Source: Lentzea albidocapillata (lineage in GTDB: Bacteria; Actinomycetota; Actinomycetes; Mycobacteriales; Pseudonocardiaceae). Taken from it: a DNA stretch of 64,000 nt. Below are positions 29,135 to 37,996 of this stretch, piece by piece. The stretch covers positions 1-64,000 of the forward strand of contig NZ_JOEA01000017.1 of the NCBI RefSeq assembly GCF_000719115.1. The letters are read 5' to 3'. Below the pieces are notes generated by a model that was not told where the DNA came from, did no database searches, and saw nothing but the letters and a program-made list of their open reading frames with translations. The position numbers and the translations under genes were made by a program. Position 1 is the first letter of the stretch; every line of letters starts with the position of its first letter.

Positions 29135-32100
29135 TTGCGATCTTGTAGGCGCTGATGATCGTGACCTCGCCAGTGTTGCCCGCCGCGTCCGTCGTCTTGG
29201 CGCGCAGCGAAGCGGACTTCGCACCCTTCGGGTGGTGCAGGACCACCTTGTCGCCGGCGACGTGCGCCTGCTTCCAGGTCGCGCCGTCGTCGTAGGACAC
29301 CTCGACGGTGACGCGCTTGACCTTCGGCGTGTTCTGGGCCTGCTCGACCTTCAGCGGGACCAGTTGCACGCGGCCGTGCGCGGTGTCCTTGTCGTCGAGC
29401 TTCGGCAGGAAGCGGACCACCGTGAGCGGGAGGTGCGTGATCTCGCTGGTGTGCTTGGCCTTGAAGGTCCAGGCGCCGCTCACCTTCTTCGACAGCTCCG
29501 CGTCGCGGCTGTGTTCCATCTCGGCCCTGTACGTGCCTTCGCCGGCCGGGACGTCGAAGACCGCGGCGGGACGGTCCGACTCGCCGAGCTTGGTGCCGTT
29601 GTGGAACAACGTGGTCTTGGCCGTTCCGCCGTTGATCCTGCCCTCGCCGCCGTTGCTGTCGGTGAAGAGCGGCACCCTGACGGCGATCTGGTCTTCCAGC
29701 CTCGCCAGACCGAAACCGGGTGCCGACGGCACGGACGGGCCGAAGATCGCGGCGCCGAACGTCTGCGAGTACTTCTTGCCGCCCTTGAAGGAACGGGCGG
29801 GCGTCTGGGTCGTGTACTCGTTGTTGTTGTCCGGGCCGACGCGGTCGTAGACCCAGCTCCACTTGCCGGTGACGGTCGAGACGTGGTCGATCGCGCGGCC
29901 GCCTTCCGGCACCGGCGTGAACCAGCCGAAGCCGCCACTGCCGTCCACCGGGTTCGGCATCACGGCGATGCCGTGCTGACGGCCCTCACCGGCGTTGCGG
30001 AAGCTCGTCGTCATCTCGGCGAGCTCGTTCGCCTTGGCGGTGCGCTCGTAGCCGGTCGGCATGCCCTTCTCGGTGTACATCAGGCGGTAGCTGACCGGGG
30101 TCTTCTCGTCGCGTGCCGTGCCCTGGAACTGCTCGGCGATCGTCGTGGACAAGCCTGGAGCGTCCGGACCGATCTGAGCCGTGGACACCTGGCCCGCCAA
30201 GCCGCCGAAGAACGCCCAGCCGTGCCCGAACGTCGTTCCCGCGATCGGGACGGAGTAGCCGACCGTGCCGATCATGCTCTTGGCCGCGGCGTCCGGGGTC
30301 TTGAGCGCGACCGGTTTGGCGTTGCGCGCGTCGATCGTGATCGACCCCTTGCCGGTCACCTGGAACTTCGGCTGCACCTGGAACGCGACCTTGAAGTCCG
30401 GGGTGATGACACCGCTGTCCACGAGGTACTCGCCCTTGGGCAGGCGGGCGTTCTTGGCCAGTCCCGGATATGACTTGCCGGTCTTCGTGTTGACGAAGAA
30501 CGTGCTGTGCAACTCGGCCGGGTTGCCGTCGGCGCCGAGCACCGAGACGGCCGTGTCGTAGCTTTCGACCTCACGGTTGACGCTGACGAGCGTGCGCAGG
30601 CCGTTCGACGCGACGATCGCACCGCTGTAGGCGCCGTCCGGCGCGTTCACCCTGGTGTCAGCGGTGATCGTGGCCTTCGCCTCGCCGCCGGCGGGGACGG
30701 TGATCTTCGCCGGAAACACGGTGAAGAGACCGGCGGGCGAGGGCTTGCCGTCCGGTCCCTTGACGTCCGTGCTCAGGTCGAGCGTGACGGGTTCCTTGCC
30801 GGGGTTGCGGTAGGTGACCTCGCGGACGATCTTCTGGTCGTCGTCGTGCGGCCACTGCTGCAGACCGAAGTTGATGTTCGCGGGGTCCGCGATCACCTGC
30901 TGCGCCAGCATCTTCGGCACGTCGACCCGGCCAGCGCCCTGATCGAACGCCGTCAGGGCCGGGTTCGCCTTGGCCGACGCCATGATGGTCGCCTTGAGCC
31001 GTGTGCCGGTCCAGTCCGGGTGCTGCTGCTTGAGCAACGCGACAACTCCCGCGACGTGCGGCGTCGCCATCGACGTGCCGTCCATCGCGACATGGCCCTG
31101 CGTGCCGGCCTCGGCCGCCATGATGCCGACGCCGGGCGCGGTCACGTCCGGCTTCACCGCTCCGTCCGCGGCCGGGCCACGGCTGGAGAACGGCGCGATG
31201 CCGTCGTTGCGGTCGACCGCGCCGACGGTCAGCGCGGACTCCGCGCTACCGGGCGAGCCGATCGTCTCCGGCCGCCCGGAGTTGCCCGCCGCGATCACGA
31301 ACAGCGCGCCGGTCTCCTGGGAGATCCGGTTGACGGCCTCCTCGATCGGGTCGATCTCCGGGGTGTCACCGCCGCCCAGGCTCATGTTGATGACGCTCGC
31401 GCCCTGTTCGGCCGCCCACTGCATGCCGCCGAGGATCGCCGACTCGCTGCAGCCGCCCGGCTGGCAGACCTTGCCGTCGAGGATCTCGGCGTCCGGCGCG
31501 ACACCGCGGTACTGCTCGCCCTTACTGGCGATGGTCGACGCGACGTGCGTGCCGTGCCCGACCTCGTCGGTGTTGTCCGGCGAGTCGGTGAAGTTCTTCT
31601 CGGCGATCTGCCTGCCCTGCAGATCGGGGTGCTTCTCGTCGACGCCCGTGTCGAGCACCGCGACCTTCACGCCCTTGCCCGTGACACCTGCCTGCCACGC
31701 CTGCGGCGCGCCGATCTGCTTGGTGCTGCGGTCGAGCGACACCTTCCGGATGCCGTCGAGCCACACCTTCTCCACCGCACCACCGCGCAGCGACTCCCAG
31801 GCGCTGCCCGACTTCTCGACAGTGCCGGTCACCAGGTCGTCGACCGACCCCTTCGCCGCCAACGCCGTAATGCCCGATCGTGCGCCCGCCGCCGGCCGCA
31901 CGATCACAGGAACGGTGCTGCGCCGTGCATCGTCGTAGCCGAACTCGGCCAACGACGTCACGTCGAACAACCGCGGGTCGAGCTTTCCGTTGTCCACCAA
32001 CGCGATCGCATCCGCGGGCACCACGTGCTGATGCCCGTCCCGCGTGAAGGTACGCACCGGCAGCCTGTCCCGCCCCGGTCCCGGCACGACCCGCACGACG

Positions 32101-32285
32101 CGGTTGCCGGCAAGTTCCACCCGGTCACCGGTGATCAGCGTGACGCTCCGGTCCCCCTGCCCCGATGCCCGCTCCCCCGCGTGCGCGACAGCCGTCGTCA
32201 CCGTGATCGTTCCCGTGGTGACGAGGCCTGCCGACAGCGCGAGAGCGGTGATCCCCCTGCGGGCACCTCGCTGTCCTGCTCTCAC
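29130..32285 (-). CDS. Secreted S8 family subtilase (large)
   Basis: A 1051-residue exported serine protease. A signal peptide (about 1-37) precedes a propeptide, then the subtilisin catalytic domain with D212 (AVLDTGVDEKHP), H244 (GHGTHVAS), the oxyanion N335 (AAGNSG) and S405 (GTSMATPHVAG). All four are intact. About 600 further residues are beta-rich and probably serve attachment or substrate binding; they contain Ig-like segments such as the last, DGATWKQAHV. GTG start with GGAGG 7 nt upstream. Confidence 0.93.
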   Translation of the reverse strand: MRAGQRGARRGITALALSAGLVTTGTITVTTAVAHAGERASGQGDRSVTLITGDRVELAGNRVVRVVPGPGRDRLPVRTFTRDGHQHVVPADAIALVDNGKLDPRLFDVTSLAEFGYDDARRSTVPVIVRPAAGARSGITALAAKGSVDDLVTGTVEKSGSAWESLRGGAVEKVWLDGIRKVSLDRSTKQIGAPQAWQAGVTGKGVKVAVLDTGVDEKHPDLQGRQIAEKNFTDSPDNTDEVGHGTHVASTIASKGEQYRGVAPDAEILDGKVCQPGGCSESAILGGMQWAAEQGASVINMSLGGGDTPEIDPIEEAVNRISQETGALFVIAAGNSGRPETIGSPGSAESALTVGAVDRNDGIAPFSSRGPAADGAVKPDVTAPGVGIMAAEAGTQGHVAMDGTSMATPHVAGVVALLKQQHPDWTGTRLKATIMASAKANPALTAFDQGAGRVDVPKMLAQQVIADPANINFGLQQWPHDDDQKIVREVTYRNPGKEPVTLDLSTDVKGPDGKPSPAGLFTVFPAKITVPAGGEAKATITADTRVNAPDGAYSGAIVASNGLRTLVSVNREVESYDTAVSVLGADGNPAELHSTFFVNTKTGKSYPGLAKNARLPKGEYLVDSGVITPDFKVAFQVQPKFQVTGKGSITIDARNAKPVALKTPDAAAKSMIGTVGYSVPIAGTTFGHGWAFFGGLAGQVSTAQIGPDAPGLSTTIAEQFQGTARDEKTPVSYRLMYTEKGMPTGYERTAKANELAEMTTSFRNAGEGRQHGIAVMPNPVDGSGGFGWFTPVPEGGRAIDHVSTVTGKWSWVYDRVGPDNNNEYTTQTPARSFKGGKKYSQTFGAAIFGPSVPSAPGFGLARLEDQIAVRVPLFTDSNGGEGRINGGTAKTTLFHNGTKLGESDRPAAVFDVPAGEGTYRAEMEHSRDAELSKKVSGAWTFKAKHTSEITHLPLTVVRFLPKLDDKDTAHGRVQLVPLKVEQAQNTPKVKRVTVEVSYDDGATWKQAHVAGDKVVLHHPKGAKSASLRAKTTDAAGNTGEVTIISAYKIAS

Positions 32286-32553
32286 TGGTTTACCTCCAGT
32301 GCTCGATGAGGTGTTGCCTCAGTGACCGTAGGGACACCGAGCGTCACCTCACCTCCGCCTGAAGGCCGGAGCTGCCCAGGCGGATGTCATCCCGCAGAGG
32401 TACCCGCACTGGCCGATCGGCTGGTTGACACGCCGTGGCCACTTCGACCGGCCCGCCTTTCGGGATTGAGTCGGGACCGGGTTCTCGTGCACACTTCGTG
32501 CTGCCGTCATCTGGGGGCGGCGCTGGGGGCTTTGGGGGAAGGTCGCTCTACTC

Positions 32554-34059
32554 ATGCGTGTTTCGTTGCGTGCTGCCATTTCGGTGTCGATGCTCGTCGG
32601 TTTCTACGTCCTCGCCTTCGGGTTGATCGGTGGCCTGCTCGCGCTGGAGACATACGCCCTGATCGAGCGCCCGTTCGTCGGCGTGAAGCTGGCGCTGTTC
32701 GTCGTGCCGGTGGCGTACGCGCTGGTCAAGGGCCTGACCTCGCTGGAACGCCGCACGCGGGACGAGGCGCCGGGCACCCTCGTCACGCCCGAGCAGCAGC
32801 CCGCGCTCTGGGACCTCGTCCACCGCCTGGCCGCCGACGTCGGCACCCGCCCGCCGGACGAGATCCGGATCGTCGCCGCGGTGAACGCCGCAGTCGCCGA
32901 GGACACCCGCTTCCTCGGGCTGCGCGTCCTCGAACGCAGGATGTTCATCGGTGCACCTCTGCTCACCTCCTTGACCGAGAAGCAACTCATCGCGGTGCTC
33001 GCCCACGAACTCGGGCACTACGCCAACAAGGACACGCGCCTCGCCGGCGTCGTGGTCTCCGGCCGTGAGGCCATGCTGCGCGCCGGTTCCCACATGAACG
33101 CCAAGCGGTGGTTCCAGCGCATGATCGCCAAGCTGTTCCGCGGCTACGCCAAGCTGTACCTCCGTGTCTCCCGGGCGATCAGCCGCCGGCAGGAGTTCGC
33201 CGCCGACCGCGTCGCCGCCACGCTGGCCGGCTCGTCCGCCGCCGCGTCCGCCTGGCGCGAACTGCCGGTGATCGACGCCGCGTGGAACCTCTTCACCGAC
33301 CGCCACCTCACCGTCGCGTGGGAACTCGGCTACCTCCCCACGACCTTCTTCGACGGCTTCGCCCGCCTGCGCACCTCCCCCGAACTCCACGAGGAACTGG
33401 AGGAGATCCGCCAGAACCCCCACGACCCGGACCGCGGCCCGTACGACTCCCACCCGCCACTGCGGGACCGCATCGCCGCGATCGAGGCCATGGCACTCGA
33501 ACCCGAGTCAGGCTGGGGCGACCGCCCCGCACTGGAACTGCTCACCGACCCGATGCCGCTGCTAGACGCCGCCGTGCTCAACACGCTCGTGTCCGACGCC
33601 GCGTCGAAGGAACGCGTCGACTGGGCCACACTCGGCCACATCGGCGCCCGCGCCCGCGTCGTGCGCGGCACCGAACGGCTGCTGCAGGCGTCCGCGGCGG
33701 CGATGGACCAACCGCCGTCACTGACCACCGTGCTCGACGCGCTGGACGCGGGACACCTCGCCGGCCTCGGCACTCACGTGCCCGGCAACAGGGACGCCGG
33801 TGCCCGAGCCCGCCGCGAGATGGCCCGCGGCGAGGTGCTGCCCGAGCTGTCCGCGTTGGTGGCACTGGCGTTCTCCGACGCGGGCCTCGCCCGCTGGGAA
33901 CTGGACTGGCTGGGACGAACCACGTTCGTCACCTCCTCTCACGACTCCGACATGGCCGAACACCTGGACGCCGCGGTCGCCGACCACGGCAGCACCGAGG
34001 GCCTGCGCGCCGCGCTCGCCACCGCCGGTGTGGCCCCCGACTACCGCCCCGCGCACTGA
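32554..34059 (+). CDS. M48 family membrane zinc metalloprotease
   Basis: A 501-residue protein with two N-terminal membrane helices (about 8-30 and 43-60). The M48 peptidase domain carries the zinc motif HELGH at 151-155, and the third ligand glutamate lies in RRQEFAADRVA. The fold is that of HtpX/Ste24-like proteases acting in membrane protein quality control. The C-terminal 250 residues are an extension specific to this protein with no domain I recognise. It is followed after 18 bp by an unknown gene, probably in one operon. Confidence 0.88.
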   Translation: MRVSLRAAISVSMLVGFYVLAFGLIGGLLALETYALIERPFVGVKLALFVVPVAYALVKGLTSLERRTRDEAPGTLVTPEQQPALWDLVHRLAADVGTRPPDEIRIVAAVNAAVAEDTRFLGLRVLERRMFIGAPLLTSLTEKQLIAVLAHELGHYANKDTRLAGVVVSGREAMLRAGSHMNAKRWFQRMIAKLFRGYAKLYLRVSRAISRRQEFAADRVAATLAGSSAAASAWRELPVIDAAWNLFTDRHLTVAWELGYLPTTFFDGFARLRTSPELHEELEEIRQNPHDPDRGPYDSHPPLRDRIAAIEAMALEPESGWGDRPALELLTDPMPLLDAAVLNTLVSDAASKERVDWATLGHIGARARVVRGTERLLQASAAAMDQPPSLTTVLDALDAGHLAGLGTHVPGNRDAGARARREMARGEVLPELSALVALAFSDAGLARWELDWLGRTTFVTSSHDSDMAEHLDAAVADHGSTEGLRAALATAGVAPDYRPAH

Positions 34060-34077
34060 GCGTTCAGGAGAAACCCC

Positions 34078-35178
34078 GTGGTGCTCTCACTTCTGTTCAA
34101 GCCCAAGGAACTCATCACCGTCATCCGCCTGATGCGCGAAGCGAAGCGGCTGGGTGTGGAGATCGACGAACTCCCTTCCGACGTGGTGGCTTCGTACGTC
34201 CTGCCGAAAACCCACCCGGAGCGCTACGGCCTCGCCCCCGACGCCGAGGTGACCACCACCTCGCCGATCGAAGACCTGGCCCTCGCCGCCGTGAAGGACG
34301 ACGTCCGGGCCGGCAACTGGGAGAACGCCGCCGACCTCGTCGCGTCGACCCACGGCGACTGGGACCGCCGCCAGCGCGTCGTCTGGGCCCTGGCCGACCT
34401 CGCCGCCAAGGACGACACCTGGATGGACGCCTGGCAGACCGCCCGCCCAGGCGACCCGCACTGGATCGTCGTGCACGCGATGTCGCTGGTCGCCCTCGCC
34501 TGGGACATCCGAGGCAGTGCCACCTCCTCCCAGACGACCCGCGAACAGTTCGAGGGCTTCCACCGCGTCCTGTTCGAGGCCCGCGAGGCAGCCGGTATCG
34601 CCGCCGCCGTGCTGCCCGACGACCCGACGCCGTGGAACACGATGCTGACGCTCGCCCGCGGCCTGCAGGTGGAGCACGACGAGTTCCGCGCGATCTGGGC
34701 GGAACTGATGTCGCGCGATCCCCTGCACCACAACGGACACGCGCAGGCCCTGCAGTACTGGTGCCGCAAGTGGCACGGGTCGGATGAGCTGGCCCTGACG
34801 TTCGCGATCGAAGCTGCCGCCAAGGCGCCCAAGCTTTTGTCTCTGCCGCTGCAAGCTGCGTACGAGGCTGAGGGCACCTCGCCTGACGTGTGGAAGTCGC
34901 CCGCGGTTGCCAGGGCCCTGGACGCGCTGCTGGCTCGGCTGGTGGATGAGGGTGCCGACACCTATGCGCTTCGGAACGACCGTGGGTATGCGATCTACGC
35001 CTTGCTTGAGCTGCAGCGGTTCGAAGAGGCTGTGGGGCAGTTCCGGGCTTTGGGGGCGTTGGCGGATGCAGGGCCTTGGGACTACTTCGGGGAGCCTCGG
35101 CTGAAGTTCTTGAGCCTGCGGGGAATCGCGGTCAAGGCCGCGGCCAAGGGCAAGGGGGTCAGGGCTCCGGTTCGGTAG
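34078..35178 (+). CDS. Hypothetical helical-repeat protein
   Basis: A 366-residue protein without a signal peptide or membrane segment. It appears alpha-helical, with alternating short helices (for example NWENAADLVASTHGDWDRRQRVVWALADLA) that suggest a TPR-like solenoid. It may relate to DUF4034-type proteins, but I am not sure. GTG start with AGGAGAAA upstream. It lies 18 bp after the M48 protease gene, so it may help regulate or scaffold that protease. Confidence 0.75.
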   Translation: MVLSLLFKPKELITVIRLMREAKRLGVEIDELPSDVVASYVLPKTHPERYGLAPDAEVTTTSPIEDLALAAVKDDVRAGNWENAADLVASTHGDWDRRQRVVWALADLAAKDDTWMDAWQTARPGDPHWIVVHAMSLVALAWDIRGSATSSQTTREQFEGFHRVLFEAREAAGIAAAVLPDDPTPWNTMLTLARGLQVEHDEFRAIWAELMSRDPLHHNGHAQALQYWCRKWHGSDELALTFAIEAAAKAPKLLSLPLQAAYEAEGTSPDVWKSPAVARALDALLARLVDEGADTYALRNDRGYAIYALLELQRFEEAVGQFRALGALADAGPWDYFGEPRLKFLSLRGIAVKAAAKGKGVRAPVR

Positions 35179-35941
35179 TGGCTCCTTTCGCTGCGGCGGC
35201 TGGGATTCGGTACTGCATCGGGTGGGATTCGGGTGCAGCAGTAGGTGGGTTGGCAGGCTTTCGCTCGGGGTGCGCGGATTGCGGTCCGGCTGGGCGCTGG
35301 TCGGTGGGCGAGGCCGCTGGGGTGCGGCCCGGCTGGTCGGTGGGCGCTGGTCGGTGGGCTGGGTCGGTGGCCGGCTGCACAACAACGTTGGTGGGCGGGG
35401 CCACCGAACCGGCGTGCGACAACAACGCAGGGTCGAACTCGGGGTGAGCGGGATGCGGCCCTTCTGGGCGCTGGTCGGTAGCCCACGGTCGGTGGGCCGC
35501 GTCGGTGAGCCGGGTCGGTGGACCGCGTCAGTGGGCCGGCCGCCCACCAACGTTGGTCGGTGGGTTACCGAACCGGCGTGCGACAACATCGCAGGGTCGA
35601 ACTCGGGGTGAGCGGGGTGCGGCCCTTCTGGGCGCTGGTCGGTAGCCCACGGTCGGTGGGCCGCGTCGGTGGGCCGCGTCGGTAGCCCACGGTCAGTGGG
35701 CCGGGTCGGTGGGCCGCGTCAGCGGGCCGGCCGCCCACCAACGTTGGTGGGTGGGTTACCGAACCGACGTGCGACAACAGCGCAGGGTCGAGCTCGGCGC
35801 CGCTGCTCGCGCGAGGTCGTCGGCGCGGCTTTCGCCTCGGACAGCGAGCCGACGGGCAGGCACGCCGCCGGGGACGACTTGCCTTGCGGGGTGCGCGAGG
35901 CAGTGCTCTGCCGTGCCCGGATGCCTTGTGGGCCGGGCGGG
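35179..35941. other. Non-coding region with long repeats
   Basis: A 763-bp stretch between two convergent genes with no convincing coding sequence. Reading frames on both strands are open only because of the repetitive GC-rich composition. From about 35280 it is dominated by GGTCGGTGGGC-type short motifs and, at 35369-35797, by three long imperfect repeats, listed separately. Confidence 0.75.
35369..35797. repeat. Three long tandem imperfect repeats (165-191 bp)
   Basis: Copies begin with GGCCGG at 35369, 35534 and 35725, so the spacings are 165 and 191 bp. Each contains the palindromic core CCAACGTTGG or a variant, then ACCGAACCGGCGTGCGACAA, then GCAGGGTCGAACTCGG. The first two continue through GCGGCCCTTCTGGGCGCTGG, and the third breaks off near 35797. 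In copy 3 the core extends to an 18-bp perfect palindrome (CCCACCAACGTTGGTGGG). The extra 26 bp of copy 2 come from internal duplication of a GGTAGCCCACGGTC motif. Confidence 0.88.
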
Positions 35942-36601
35942 TCAGCCGACTGGTTGTGGGGTTCGGGCTTGTGGGACGGACGGTGGGCGGTGGTCCATCA
36001 CGGCCAGTTCCAGCTGGCGGGCCGGGGAGTCGCCCAGGAGTTTGCGGGCCAGGGTGGTGCCCTTGCGCGGGGCCATGGCCAGCTCGGCTCTGAGGGCTTG
36101 GATGCCCACGTAGTGCGACACCTCGTCGAGGATGGCCTTGGTGTCCGGGATCGAGCGGGTTCGGCGGATCGCGTCTACCGCCGCGCGTTCCAAGGGGGCC
36201 ACGTGGAAGCCCCGGCGCAGGGCTGGTTTGGGGAGGCGGTCCGTTCGTTCCAGGCGCAGGGTGCCGTGGCCCCAGGCGCCGGAGTTGCGTGGGGCCAGGA
36301 CGTGGATGGCGTCCGCTGTCGGCAGGACGGATCTCATGCCGTGGAGGTAGAGGGCGTCGAACGCGGTGAGCATCGCGCCTTCTCCTGCGTAGAGGAGGGC
36401 GGCCTGCACCAGTTGTTCCCGGGACGGGCCTGCTCTGGACAGCAGGAAGATGCTCGGGAAGAGGCGCTGCCAGGGGCCGCCCGGACGGCAGCGCTGGTCG
36501 ATCAGGGACGAGGACAGTCCTATGTGGATCAGGGCTGCCACTGGGGCCACTCGGTGGACGAAGAGGGTGCCCAGGGCTTCCAGGTCGATGGGGTGGCGCA
36601 T
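35942..36601 (-). CDS. Hypothetical protein, AbiEi-like N-terminal region
   Basis: A 219-residue cytoplasmic protein. The segment PGGPWQRLFPSIFLLSRAGPSREQLVQAALLYAGEGAMLTAFDALYLHG resembles the first part of actinobacterial AbiEi-antitoxin-like or DUF559-associated proteins, which begin with a winged-helix region. The C-terminal nuclease domain of DUF559 proteins is absent and no AbiEii toxin partner is adjacent. The function is unknown. It converges on the repeat region and lies 85 bp past the dinB stop codon, on the same strand. Confidence 0.65.
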   Translation of the reverse strand: MRHPIDLEALGTLFVHRVAPVAALIHIGLSSSLIDQRCRPGGPWQRLFPSIFLLSRAGPSREQLVQAALLYAGEGAMLTAFDALYLHGMRSVLPTADAIHVLAPRNSGAWGHGTLRLERTDRLPKPALRRGFHVAPLERAAVDAIRRTRSIPDTKAILDEVSHYVGIQALRAELAMAPRKGTTLARKLLGDSPARQLELAVMDHRPPSVPQARTPQPVG

Positions 36602-36686
36602 GGGTCAATGGTGGGGTCGGGGAGGGCGGGGAATTCAGGGGGCGGCCGGATCTGTGGACAAGTCGGCGGCTGTGGACAAGTCGCGA

Positions 36687-37961
36687 TCACTCGGGCTTCG
36701 GTTCGAAGTCCGCTGTCCTTTCTGGACTGTCGCGGAGCAGTGAGGCCGGCCGGACGGCCAGCGAGCCGAAGCGGGAACGGGCCTGGTCGGCGGCTTGTTC
36801 GGCTTCGCGCCAGCCTCGTTCCGGGGCGTCGAAGATCAGTTGCTGGGCGGAGTCGGCGTTGTCAAGACCCTCTATTCGGACGCCGATCAGACGGACCTCG
36901 CCGGGCGGGACCTGGGTGTCCAGGAGTTCGGCGGCCACCCGGAAGATCTCCTGGGTCACGTCGGTCGACACCGGCAGGGTGCGGGAGCGGGTGATCGTCG
37001 TGAAGTCGGAGAAGCGGACTTTGATCGACACCGTCCGGCCGTGCAGACCCTTGGCGCGCAACGAACCCGCCGAGCGCTCCGACAGGCGCAGCAGTTCGCG
37101 GCGCAGCAACGCGCGGTCGGCGACGTCGACCTCGAAGGTCTCCTCGGCGCCGATGGACTTCTCCCGCGACACCGGCACCACCGCGCGGTCGTCCACCCCG
37201 GAGGCCAGCGTGTACAGGTGCTCCGCCAGGGCCACGCCGATCTTGCGGCGCAGGCGCGGCAGAGGCATGGCGGCCACGTCGGCGACGGTCTCCAGACCCA
37301 GTCCCTCAAGCCTCGCAGCGGTTTTCGCGCCCACACCCCACAGGGCGGAGACCGGCAGCGGGTGCAGGAACTCGAGAGAAGCAGCAGCAGGAACGACCAT
37401 CATGCCGTCGGGCTTGCACATGCCCGAGGCGAGCTTCGCGAGGAACTTCGTCGATGACACCCCGACCGAACAGGACACGCCCTGGTCGGCCAGCACGCGG
37501 GCCCTGATCAACTCCCCGATGCCACCGGGCGTCAGGCCGAGCCGGCGGAGCGCGCCACCGACATCCAGAAAGGCCTCGTCCAGTGAGAGAGGCTCCACCA
37601 GCGGGGTGATGTCGCGAAAGATCGCCATGACCCCGCGCGAGACCTCCTGGTAGAGATCGAACTGGGGCGGCAGGTACACGGCGTGAGGCGCCAACCGGCG
37701 GGCATGCGCGGTGGGCATCGCGGAACGCACGCCGTACTCACGCGCGAGGTAGTTCGCGGAACTCACGACGCCTCGCCCACCGACGCCGCCGACAACGACG
37801 GGCACGGACTCAAGCTCAGGACGTTCGCGGATCTCCACCGACGCGTAGAAGGCGTCCATGTCGACGTGCAGCATCCGGCAGCCCGTGTCGTCAGGCCAGA
37901 CGCCATCACGCGCACGGAACCGGTCGACCAGGCCGCGTGGCAGGTTCGCACTGCGACCCAT
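36687..37961 (-). CDS. dinB: DNA polymerase IV (DinB), Y family
   Basis: Translesion DNA polymerase. The first catalytic aspartate is in MLHVDMDAFYASVE, the acidic pair in SLDEAFLDV, followed by the helix-hairpin-helix thumb (ALWGVGAKTAARLEGLGLETVADVA) and the little-finger domain. I chose the ATG at 37961, which has AAAGGGG 5 nt upstream; an ATG two codons earlier is possible. It has 424 residues. No clear beta-clamp motif is seen at the very C-terminus. A perfect LexA box 12 bp before the start indicates SOS induction. Confidence 0.93.
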   Translation of the reverse strand: MGRSANLPRGLVDRFRARDGVWPDDTGCRMLHVDMDAFYASVEIRERPELESVPVVVGGVGGRGVVSSANYLAREYGVRSAMPTAHARRLAPHAVYLPPQFDLYQEVSRGVMAIFRDITPLVEPLSLDEAFLDVGGALRRLGLTPGGIGELIRARVLADQGVSCSVGVSSTKFLAKLASGMCKPDGMMVVPAAASLEFLHPLPVSALWGVGAKTAARLEGLGLETVADVAAMPLPRLRRKIGVALAEHLYTLASGVDDRAVVPVSREKSIGAEETFEVDVADRALLRRELLRLSERSAGSLRAKGLHGRTVSIKVRFSDFTTITRSRTLPVSTDVTQEIFRVAAELLDTQVPPGEVRLIGVRIEGLDNADSAQQLIFDAPERGWREAEQAADQARSRFGSLAVRPASLLRDSPERTADFEPKPE

Positions 37962-37972
37962 GAACACCCCTT

Positions 37973-37988
37973 TCGAACGTCAGTTCGA
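37973..37988 (-). promoter_or_regulatory. LexA (SOS) box upstream of dinB
   Basis: TCGAAC-GTCA-GTTCGA is a perfect match to the actinobacterial SOS operator TCGAAC-N4-GTTCGA. It lies 12 bp upstream of the dinB start, where bound LexA would block transcription. Confidence 0.9.
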
Positions 37989-37996
37989 CACAAATC

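Noticed and set aside
35369..35797. Repeats as a CRISPR array
   Set aside because: Units are 165-191 bp long and imperfect with no unique spacers, and no cas gene is in the window.
35565..36608. 347-residue minus-strand frame across the repeat region
   Set aside because: Composition is Pro/Arg/His-rich and it crosses both repeats and the AbiEi-like gene in another frame; it is not a protein.
37761..37993. Small minus-strand frame over the dinB start
   Set aside because: It is a shadow of dinB in another frame; the LexA box explains the conserved-looking DNA.
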